From Terasakiispira papahanaumokuakeensis (lineage in GTDB: Bacteria > Pseudomonadota > Gammaproteobacteria > Pseudomonadales > Halomonadaceae), in NCBI RefSeq assembly GCF_001709345.1, contig NZ_MDTQ01000001.1:3980765-4042489 (forward strand): a DNA stretch of 61,725 bases, written 5' to 3'. The notes under the pieces are model-generated. The model saw nothing but the letters and a program-made list of their open reading frames with translations, ran no database searches and was not told the origin of the DNA. Of the stretch, positions 9,256 to 15,937 are shown in pieces (the stretch's first letter is position 1; each line of letters starts with the position of its first letter). A program made the position numbers and the translations under genes.

Positions 9256-10176
9256 TTACTGCTGGCTATTCAGTGAGGTGAGTTCAGGCCAGGGCGAGTG
9301 GCCTAATATTTCGATCAAGGCTGACTGTGTTTGTTGCAGTGCTTGTATGGGCTCGATCAGGAAATCGTTTTTGCTATTTTGGGGGATCATCAGTAGGGCG
9401 GTGGCCAGTAAACAAGTCGGCAATGCCAGCCAGCCTAAGGGGCCTGCTAATGTCAGCGGTAATAATAAAATATAACCCCAGCTCAATGTTGAAAGCCCGG
9501 ACATCTCTGTAGGCCTTGTCGGGGCCAATAACTCTTGGTGTAAGCGGCCTTGATGCGCTAAACGATGATCAAAGGTTTGCCACTGCACGCTGTCAATCAG
9601 CCCAAGTCGCTGGGCGGTGACGGCTTCTTCATTGATCATATACTGGAGTTGCAATAATTGGTGTTGAGCTTGTCGTTGTGGCTCGATCAGGCTGTCTTCA
9701 GCGGGTTGATCGACGGCTAATCGTTTGCAGGAAAGGCTATCGAGCAACAGGTGAAGATCTTCACTTGCAGATGTGTGGGCCAAAGTGTGGCGAATGACCG
9801 TCACTTGAGCCAACAATAACGCGATGACACGCTCATGAAGGTTCTTGGCCACTCGTTGACGAGTATCCAATTGGGCCTCTAGCTGTGAGGCCATATCTTG
9901 AGTCTCTTGCTGCCAGTATCGCCAGTCCCAATGGTACTGACTCATGGTCTGCTGACGCTGCCGCCATTGGTGATTCACGTTGATCAATAGGCCTAGGCCG
10001 ATCAAGGCCATTGGCCAGGCCATCGGGGTGGGTAGCCAGTCTGGTCGAACCGACTGTAACATCAATGCGAATAAGCTGACCCCGGCGACGAGTGCTAAGC
10101 TGGGAAGCAGTGCCAGCAGGCTCCCTAGCGACCGAGAGCGATGGAGATGTAAACGGTATGATGGCGCCACTTTCAT
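9256..10176 (-). CDS. Divergent bestrophin-like (UPF0187) membrane protein
   Basis: 306 residues with membrane segments at about 18-42, 52-68, 228-246 and 248-265 and a long helical cytosolic stretch between the second and third. The layout matches bestrophin: a LIGLGLLINVNHQWRQR block followed by an aromatic DWRYWQ region sits where bestrophins have their 'Y-rW-EgR-wg' segment. A run ending in an LLPLTLAGPLGWLALP helix and IPQNSKNDFLIEPI matches the 'lPf-l-lGw-ip' and 'E-PFg-DL' positions. Bacterial bestrophins are pentameric anion or cation channels of the inner membrane. Conservation is weak, so channel activity is an inference. The start has an AGGA box and overlaps a 7-codon upstream ORF. 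Confidence 0.5.
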   Translation of the reverse strand: MKVAPSYRLHLHRSRSLGSLLALLPSLALVAGVSLFALMLQSVRPDWLPTPMAWPMALIGLGLLINVNHQWRQRQQTMSQYHWDWRYWQQETQDMASQLEAQLDTRQRVAKNLHERVIALLLAQVTVIRHTLAHTSASEDLHLLLDSLSCKRLAVDQPAEDSLIEPQRQAQHQLLQLQYMINEEAVTAQRLGLIDSVQWQTFDHRLAHQGRLHQELLAPTRPTEMSGLSTLSWGYILLLPLTLAGPLGWLALPTCLLATALLMIPQNSKNDFLIEPIQALQQTQSALIEILGHSPWPELTSLNSQQ

Positions 10177-10196
10177 GGAGTAATTCCTAATGCCAT
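10173..10196 (-). CDS. Possible 7-codon leader ORF (MALGITP) coupled to the bestrophin-like start
   Basis: An ATG at 10196 with its own AGGA box opens a 7-codon frame whose TGA overlaps the downstream ATG as ATGA. The pair arises from a 20-bp duplication of ribosome binding site plus start codon. Expression is unproven. Confidence 0.3.
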   Translation of the reverse strand: MALGITP

Positions 10197-10213
10197 GGTG
10201 TGATTCCTAATGC
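10174..10213. repeat. 20-bp tandem duplication that copies an RBS and start codon
   Basis: Plus-strand units at 10174 and 10194 (CATGGAGTAATTCCTAATGC and CATGGTGTGATTCCTAATGC) differ at three positions. The first includes the start codon of the bestrophin-like gene. Confidence 0.8.
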
Positions 10214-10381
10214 TTCACCCTTCATCCTACACATGATATATCAGCATGTGCGGGCTTTGCGTGTGAAGGGGGCTTCGAGCAGAGGACTCGATTTTTTATA
10301 GGGGTTATATCGGTGCGTATGGATTCATCTCATCTTAGGGTGAATCAGCTACCAAGGATTTTACCTCAGGAGAGAATCAAA

Positions 10382-11236
10382 ATGACGTTTATTATGGTCA
10401 ACCCATGGCGACTTAATGACCAAGCTGAGCCGCGTGGCCTGAGCCTCCGCGTTAGACTGATGTTGGCCATACTACTGGTCAGTGCTTTTCTGAGTGGGTG
10501 CTCCGTGTCACCTACGGGGCGCAACCAGTTAACGCTCTACTCAGAAGACACGATGGCGCAACAAGGAAGCCAGAGTTTCGAGGAGATGAAGCAGCAGTTG
10601 CCGATCAGTCAAGATACCAAGATTAATCGTAATGTGCAGTGCGTGGCCGAGGCGTTGCTCAAAACCGCTGAGCTTAAACCCGTTGAGTGGGAAATTGTGG
10701 TATTTGACCAACCCGATACGGTGAATGCGTTTGCGTTACCCGGGCGTAAGATTGGGGTCTACACCGGATTACTGGATGTGGCTAAGACGGATGACCAGTT
10801 GGCTGCAGTGGTTGGGCATGAGATTGGGCATGTTTTGGCTCACCATGGGAATGAACGCGTATCAACGACCATGATCACACAGGCAGGGTTAGCCATTTTG
10901 CTGATTGGCCTGCAGACCCAAGATATGAATAGCCCCGAGCTCACCGCAGCCCTCACCGGAGGCGCACAAATAGGCATTATCCTCCCTTTTTCTCGTGCTC
11001 ATGAGTCCGAAGCGGATACCATTGGTCTATTACTGATGGCGCGCGCAGGGTTTGATCCTAAAGCCAGTGTTGTCTTGTGGCAAAACATGAGTCAAGCGGG
11101 CGGTGATGGCCCTCCGCAGTTCCTGTCGACTCACCCGTCTAATGAAAGCCGGATCGAAGGGCTTGAGTCCCACATGGATGAAGCCATGGCGCTTTATCGT
11201 GAGGCGGCCCATCATCCTCAGTGTCCCGCGCGGTGA
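10382..11236 (+). CDS. M48-family zinc metalloprotease lipoprotein (LoiP/YcaL-like)
   Basis: 284 residues from the ATG at 10382, which has an AGGAGA box about 9 bases upstream; the frame extends to 10313 without a ribosome binding site. A signal peptide with lipobox LSGC predicts an outer- or inner-membrane lipoprotein facing the periplasm. The zinc site HEIGHVLAHH is followed by the distal ESEADTIGLLLMARAGFDP motif that supplies the third ligand. This is the single-domain M48C type of E. coli LoiP (YggG) and YcaL, which help quality control of outer-membrane proteins, without the TPR domain of BepA. It is monocistronic. Confidence 0.88.
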   Translation: MTFIMVNPWRLNDQAEPRGLSLRVRLMLAILLVSAFLSGCSVSPTGRNQLTLYSEDTMAQQGSQSFEEMKQQLPISQDTKINRNVQCVAEALLKTAELKPVEWEIVVFDQPDTVNAFALPGRKIGVYTGLLDVAKTDDQLAAVVGHEIGHVLAHHGNERVSTTMITQAGLAILLIGLQTQDMNSPELTAALTGGAQIGIILPFSRAHESEADTIGLLLMARAGFDPKASVVLWQNMSQAGGDGPPQFLSTHPSNESRIEGLESHMDEAMALYREAAHHPQCPAR

Positions 11237-11276
11237 TGGCGGTGTCGATCTGACGTAGGGGGCTCTGTTATTTCAC

Positions 11277-12611
11277 TCACCCATTTGACTCAATGGGTGA
11301 GAGGCGTTTGATGCCTTGTTGGTAGAGGCTCCATGCCATTAAACCGGCGATTAGGTTGCCTAACAGGGCGCCCGTCATCAGCCCATTGAGACCTCCCCAT
11401 TGGGCGCCGATCCATAAGGCAGGGAGAAAGCATGCAAACAACCTTAATGCCGAAATCAATGCGGCTCTAAGGGAGAGCCCGAGGGCATTACACACCGACA
11501 CCATCAACATACAGAGTCCTAGCCCGGCATAGCTGAAGGGCACGCGATCTAGATAAAGCGACAGGACATGGCGAACGGCTTGCTCATCGGCAATCAGTGG
11601 AGCCAAAGTATCCGCAAGGGCCCACCAAATCAGTGCGACCGCCAGTTGCCACAGCAACACAAAACGGACCGCCAGTTTAATCACATGCTGGGCATCGTTA
11701 AGTCGGTTCGCGCCCAGAAGACGACCAATCATTGGCGGAAGTGACATCGTTAGTGCCAGCACTACGACAATGGAGAAAAACTCCAATCGACTGCCTAGGC
11801 CCCAGCCTGCTACAGCGGCACTGCCAAAACCGGCGACGAGGGCGGTAGCGAGCATGGCTGATAACGGCGGCATCCATTGGCTGGTCATCGCAGGCCCCAT
11901 AATCTTGCCTAACTCCATAAGTGCCGGGCCTGGTGGCAGCGAGGCTAAATCATAGCGGGCCAACTGATGGCGCTGATTACGTGGGTAGACCCATAACATA
12001 CCGATAGAAAAGCTGATGACGCTCGCCCAGGCCGCCCCTGCCAGCCCACCATCCAAGGTGAAAATAAATACGGGATCTAAGACGATATTGATGAGACTGG
12101 TGGCCACCATGACCAAGCCGGGCAAGCGTGTGTTGCCGTGAGCACGACAGAGACTGTAGCCGTAATACAGCATGGCGCCACACCAGGCGGACAGTAGCCA
12201 AGGGGCATAATAGGTATCAATGGTGGGTTGCAGTGAAGGTTCAGCGCCTAGTGCGGCGAAGATCGGGCGCCGAAAGAGCCAAAGCCCAATGACAAGAAGC
12301 CCGGTTAAGGCCCCTCCTGTGACCAAGACCAAGCCGCCTAGTCGCGTCGCTCTTTGGGTGTCACCTTGACCCAGGGTGCGGGCAATAATAGCGGTGGTCG
12401 CGATGCCTAACCCGACTTGTGTGCCAATAATGACTTGAGCCAAGGGTAATATAAAACCCAAGGCGGCGAGAGGGTCAACCCCCAAGCGGGCGATAAAGGC
12501 GCTGTCGGCCAGCTGAAAACTCATTAATGACAAGACGCCGAACATCATCGGCCAGGTCATATGGAATAATTGTCGGCCGAGCTGGGCTGTGGGTAGTGCT
12601 TCAATACGCAT
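11277..12611 (-). CDS. MATE-family multidrug/Na+ or H+ antiporter
   Basis: 444 residues counted from the ATG at 12611 (MRIEALPTAQLGRQ); the frame stays open to 12653, but the extra residues fall in a tandem-repeat leader. Twelve hydrophobic helices are arranged as two similar halves, with the family's N-terminal FHMTWPMMFGVLSLMSFQLAD segment and PLAQVIIGTQVGLGIATTAI. MATE proteins export cationic drugs or toxic metabolites across the inner membrane using Na+ or H+. The substrate cannot be told, and a DinF-like role is equally possible. It is transcribed alone. Confidence 0.9.
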   Translation of the reverse strand: MRIEALPTAQLGRQLFHMTWPMMFGVLSLMSFQLADSAFIARLGVDPLAALGFILPLAQVIIGTQVGLGIATTAIIARTLGQGDTQRATRLGGLVLVTGGALTGLLVIGLWLFRRPIFAALGAEPSLQPTIDTYYAPWLLSAWCGAMLYYGYSLCRAHGNTRLPGLVMVATSLINIVLDPVFIFTLDGGLAGAAWASVISFSIGMLWVYPRNQRHQLARYDLASLPPGPALMELGKIMGPAMTSQWMPPLSAMLATALVAGFGSAAVAGWGLGSRLEFFSIVVVLALTMSLPPMIGRLLGANRLNDAQHVIKLAVRFVLLWQLAVALIWWALADTLAPLIADEQAVRHVLSLYLDRVPFSYAGLGLCMLMVSVCNALGLSLRAALISALRLFACFLPALWIGAQWGGLNGLMTGALLGNLIAGLMAWSLYQQGIKRLSPIESNG

Positions 12612-12622
12612 GCAGATTCCAG

Positions 12623-12666
12623 AAAGTAGGCAAGCGAGCAAATAGACAAGCAAAAAGTAGGCAAGC
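12623..12666. repeat. 16/15-bp tandem repeat upstream of the MATE gene
   Basis: Units begin at 12623, 12639 and 12654. The outer two share AAAGTAGGCAAGC exactly and the middle one is a variant (AATAGACAAGC). Confidence 0.65.
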
Positions 12667-12759
12667 AGTTCAGGTTGAGCTTTGTCAGGCTAAATGGGGA
12701 TGATGAACCTTATTTACAAATGGTACTTATGAACATGAGGATTTCTTGGTCCCACTGAG

Positions 12760-12806
12760 GGTATACATGACTAATGGTATACATGATCTATGGTATACAT
12801 CATAGC
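12760..12806. repeat. 16-bp tandem repeat, 3 units, in the MATE / DUF4190 divergent spacer
   Basis: GGTATACATGACTAAT, GGTATACATGATCTAT and GGTATACATCATAGC start at 12760, 12776 and 12792, exactly 16 bp apart. Each contains the palindrome GTATAC, so it could bind a repeated dimeric regulator. Confidence 0.8.
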
Positions 12807-12877
12807 GCCACCAGACAGACTGAGCCTGTCGACATCGGAGATGAGCTGTTAGGCTTATCAGGATACTGACGGATGGA

Positions 12878-13192
12878 ATGGTGATGACTCAGCAACCTTC
12901 TCAGCAATCGCTCAACAGCTTGGCCTTGGCCGCTTTTATTCTCGTGCTGGCGAGCATCATGTTTCCACCCTTAGTTTTACCGGGCGTGGTTTGTGGTCAT
13001 TTGGCTCGGGCTCAAATTCGGCGCGGTAAGGGGAGTGGTGATGGTTTTGCCTTGGCGGCTTTAGTGACCGGTTGGTTATTTCTCGGTGTCTTTATCGTCA
13101 TGATGTTACTGATTGGCGGTTTGATCTGGAATGCCGATCAGCTGCACATGATGTGGTGGCATGATATGCCGTCAGGTGGGCAGATGCTTTGA
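12878..13192 (+). CDS. Small DUF4190-like membrane protein
   Basis: 104 residues with two hydrophobic segments (about 14-38 and 66-88) around a conserved polar loop with GVVCGHLARAQIRRGKGSGDG. This is the DUF4190 pattern: a helix, a G-H-A-I/R loop, then a G-A-L-G-Y/L helix. Function is unknown; the family is often found as a small inner-membrane domain alone or fused to others. The start may be 12878 or the ATG at 12884; the ribosome binding site is weak. A hairpin (ACAGGCCGACC / GGTCGACCTGT, 13194-13220) lies just after the stop and may separate it from the convergent gabT. Confidence 0.75.
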   Translation: MVMTQQPSQQSLNSLALAAFILVLASIMFPPLVLPGVVCGHLARAQIRRGKGSGDGFALAALVTGWLFLGVFIVMMLLIGGLIWNADQLHMMWWHDMPSGGQML

Positions 13193-13241
13193 GACAGGCC
13201 GACCCAGGAGGTCGACCTGTTGAGATGACCTAATGCATCGC

Positions 13242-14519
13242 TTAGCGCAGTTTGCGCAAGCTTTCGGCGATGATTTCTAGACCGCGATCTAAGTCTTCGA
13301 AATCAACGGTCAGCGGGACCAGAATACGGACGACATTGCCGCGAGGACCGCAAGAGAGTAAGACCAGCCCCATCTCCAGTGCAGTGCTGAGCAGGTTGCG
13401 TGTCAATTCGGCGGCCGGACGTTTCGGGTCGCGATCTTCACACAGTTCCATGGCTAACATGGGGCCCATACCCCGAACTTCAGCGATACAGTCAAACTCT
13501 TCAGCGAGTTTATTCAGCCCTTGGCGCAGGTGCTCACCGACTTTTTTGCCACGTTCGAGCAGTTGCTCTTCTTCGAACACGTCCAATACGGCTAATGCGG
13601 CCGCACAGGCCAGAGGATTACCCGCGTAAGTGCCCCCCAAACCACCAGGACCCACGGCATCCATGACCTCTGCACGGCCGACGACGGCCGACAGAGGGAA
13701 GCCGCCCGCCAGGGATTTAGCTGTTGTGATCAAATCTGGCGCAATACCACTTTGTTCAACGGCAAAGAAAGTGCCTGTGCGACCTGCACCGGTCTGTACT
13801 TCGTCACAAATCAGCAGAATACCGTGCTCGTCACAGAGTGTGCGAAGTGCCTGCATAAAGGCTTTGGGGGCAGGGCGGAATCCCCCTTCACCTTGGACCG
13901 GCTCAATAATGATCGCCGCGACATCTTCCGGGCCGATATCACAGTGGAAGATCGCATCAATAGATTCCAGTGCATCTTCAATGCTGACGCCTTCTAATTC
14001 ACTCGGAAAACGTGCATGGAAGATTTCTGCCGGGAAAGGACCGAAGCTTGCCTTATAAGGTCTGACTTTGCCCGTGAGGCCCATGGTCAGCAAGGTGCGT
14101 CCATGATACCCACCCTGAAATGCAATAACGCCGCTTCGGCCTGTGGCCGCACGAGCGATTTTGACTGCGTTTTCAACGGCTTCAGCGCCACTGGTCAGGA
14201 GTACTGTTTTTTTCTCAAAGTCTCCAGGAGCCAATGTATTCAATCGTTCTGCCAGGGTGATGTAGTTCTCATACCCAAAAACTTGGAAACAGGTGTGAGA
14301 CACATGGTCTAACTGGGCTTTGACGGCTTCAACCACGCGCGGGTGACGATGACCGGTATTAAGCACCGCGATGCCGCCAGCAAAGTCAATATAGTCCCGT
14401 CCATCGACATCTGTCATATGGCTATTCAGTGCTGATGCGGTATAACGTGGATGGGCCTGCCCAACCCCCTGAGCCACAGCCTTTTGACGGCGACTATGCA
14501 GGGACTGATTGTTATTCAT
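13242..14519 (-). CDS. gabT: 4-aminobutyrate (or 5-aminovalerate) aminotransferase, PLP-dependent class III
   Basis: 425 residues, closely like E. coli GabT through the whole length: DFAGGIAVLNTGHRHP, TSGAEAVENAVKIARAATGR, IIEPVQGEGGF, ICDEVQTGAGRTG, the PLP lysine in TTAKSLAGGFPLSAVVGR and LLSCGPRGNVVRILVPLT. It moves the amino group of GABA to 2-oxoglutarate, giving succinate semialdehyde. In Pseudomonas the same family (DavT) acts on 5-aminovalerate from lysine. No gabD-like dehydrogenase is next to it, so the dehydrogenase must be elsewhere. An AGGAG box precedes the ATG. The gene faces away from a PuuR-like regulator across a 640-bp spacer, which suggests control by it. Confidence 0.93.
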   Translation of the reverse strand: MNNNQSLHSRRQKAVAQGVGQAHPRYTASALNSHMTDVDGRDYIDFAGGIAVLNTGHRHPRVVEAVKAQLDHVSHTCFQVFGYENYITLAERLNTLAPGDFEKKTVLLTSGAEAVENAVKIARAATGRSGVIAFQGGYHGRTLLTMGLTGKVRPYKASFGPFPAEIFHARFPSELEGVSIEDALESIDAIFHCDIGPEDVAAIIIEPVQGEGGFRPAPKAFMQALRTLCDEHGILLICDEVQTGAGRTGTFFAVEQSGIAPDLITTAKSLAGGFPLSAVVGRAEVMDAVGPGGLGGTYAGNPLACAAALAVLDVFEEEQLLERGKKVGEHLRQGLNKLAEEFDCIAEVRGMGPMLAMELCEDRDPKRPAAELTRNLLSTALEMGLVLLSCGPRGNVVRILVPLTVDFEDLDRGLEIIAESLRKLR

Positions 14520-15160
14520 TGTTCATCTCCTGAGCGAACCAGGCCGCTAAGGCGGCTCTGAAGCTTTATTGAACGTTAAACATTCAAGTGCTGATTGCAC
14601 TTGTCATTGGGAATACAAGGTCTTGAGCAACGCTTTGCGCTCTAATCCTTGAGACTACACACTTCTGTCAGCAAGCGAGCAAAACAAACCTGTTCGGTTA
14701 AAATCAGCCCGTTTACTGGCTTCAAGCCAGACTGCGATCACTTGAGACACGCTGTGCCTGACTATCGTTAGATCCGATCGTCGTTATATCGGGTTTTCGT
14801 TAGATCTGGTTTTCGTTAGATATAGTGATCAGTGTCTGATTTATTAAACATTATGCGCGTATCTCTTCGCGTTTGCCAAGCCCCTCGACCATGATTAATA
14901 CGTAGGTTTATGGTGTTGCGACCATTCTGTTCGTGGTGATTGGATTTGGAGGGTGGGGTGAGGCGATGTTAAATGATAAAACCGGCGTTTTGTTCGTCTG
15001 CCCTTATGCCCATTTTGTGTTGGACGCCAGTCAGGTTAAGCTTGTTAACTATTTTGATCGCTCGTGTCGATCCACCTGACTGGACACTGAACGACAAATT
15101 AAACACAGCTGAGCATACAGTTGATTACGTGGCGGAGAGCGTTGTGGAGAGAGTGGCAGG
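14520..15160. promoter_or_regulatory. Divergent gabT / PuuR-like intergenic region
   Basis: The 641 bp contain no convincing gene. Visible elements are an inverted repeat TTGAA-N9-TTCAA at 14569-14587 close to gabT, which could be a regulator site, and the four-unit 16-bp array at 14766. Promoters for both genes must lie here, but I cannot assign -10/-35 pairs with confidence. Confidence 0.4.
14766..14829. repeat. 16-bp tandem repeat, 4 units
   Basis: CGTTAGATCCGATCGT, CGTTATATCGGGTTTT, CGTTAGATCTGGTTTT and CGTTAGATATAGTGAT start at 14766, 14782, 14798 and 14814, with an exact 16-bp period and no indel. Confidence 0.88.
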
Positions 15161-15742
15161 ATGACAGCATCGAAAAATGAGGACGACACCCAGGTACTTC
15201 CCTTTGATCTTGGTTTACGTTTAAGAGCCATCCGTGAATCACGCGGTTTATCGCAGCGTGAATTGGCTCGGCGTGCAGGCGTGACCAATGCCACGATCTC
15301 TCTGATTGAACATAATCAGTCGAGCCCTTCTGTTGCCTCTTTGAAAAAGGTGCTGGATGTGCTACCGATGACGTTGGCAGAGTTCTTTTCATTGGAGATG
15401 CCGGAAGAAGATCCGGTGTTTTTCAGTGCCGATGAGTTTTATGACATCAGCCGTGGTGAGGTCAGTTTCCGCCAGGTCGGTGATGCCAGGCGCCATAATT
15501 TACAGGTGCTTCATGAGCGTTATGCCCCTGGTGCGGATACCGGCAGGACGATGTTGCGGCATGAATCTGAGGAAGGGGGCGTGGTGATCGAAGGCGAGAT
15601 TGAGCTGACCGTGGGCCACCATCGGCGCCGCCTTGGCCCTGGAGATGGCTATCTCTTCGATAGTCGTCAACCCCATCGCTTTCGTAATGTGGGTGATCAA
15701 GACTGTGTCATTATCAGTGCCTGTACCCCGCCTTATCTCTAA
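15161..15742 (+). CDS. PuuR-like XRE-cupin transcriptional regulator
   Basis: 193 residues. An N-terminal Xre-type helix-turn-helix (about 20-75: LRAIRESRGLSQRELARRAGVTNATISLIEHNQSSPS, given here in parts LRAIRESRGLSQREL and TNATISLIEHNQSSPS) is followed by a cupin_2 domain (about 110-190: EEGGVVIEGEIELTVG, GDGYLFDSRQPHRFRN). The layout and the ISACTPPYL end match E. coli PuuR, the repressor of putrescine degradation that is relieved by putrescine. Divergence from gabT makes that gene the likeliest target. Its own effector may be a polyamine or GABA-related amine. The start lies 18 bases before the conserved part and may be at this ATG. Confidence 0.88.
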   Translation: MTASKNEDDTQVLPFDLGLRLRAIRESRGLSQRELARRAGVTNATISLIEHNQSSPSVASLKKVLDVLPMTLAEFFSLEMPEEDPVFFSADEFYDISRGEVSFRQVGDARRHNLQVLHERYAPGADTGRTMLRHESEEGGVVIEGEIELTVGHHRRRLGPGDGYLFDSRQPHRFRNVGDQDCVIISACTPPYL

Positions 15743-15788
15743 TGATTCATCCGGTGTGGCTTGGGATGGGTCTGAATGCCACCGGTCT

Positions 15789-15822
15789 ACGCTATGACCT
15801 TGTGATCACAAGGTCATAGCGT
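15789..15822. terminator. 34-bp perfect palindrome, probable terminator of the PuuR-like gene
   Basis: Arms ACGCTATGACCTTGTGA and TCACAAGGTCATAGCGT are exact reverse complements, followed by TTTAAAG. As RNA it forms a very strong hairpin. It also starts a 16-bp tandem array, since the right-arm sequence GTCATAG recurs 16 bp later. Confidence 0.65.
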
Positions 15823-15937
15823 TTTAAAGTCATAGGGCTACTAGACGATAGGGCTTCTAGACCACAGCGCTACTAGACCACAGAGCCACAAGACAATGGG
15901 GCCCAAGGTCTTATTGAGTCAAAGGGGTTATTGAATC
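15813..15937. repeat. 16-bp tandem array running from the palindrome to the prlC stop
   Basis: GTCATAG recurs at 15813 and 15829 (16 bp). Units GGGCTACTAGACGATA, GGGCTTCTAGACCACA, GCGCTACTAGACCACA and GAGCCACAAGACAATG then follow from 15835 at exact 16-bp steps. At the end TTATTGAGTC (15911) recurs as TTATTGAATC (15928, 17 bp), which carries the prlC stop codon. Confidence 0.8.
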
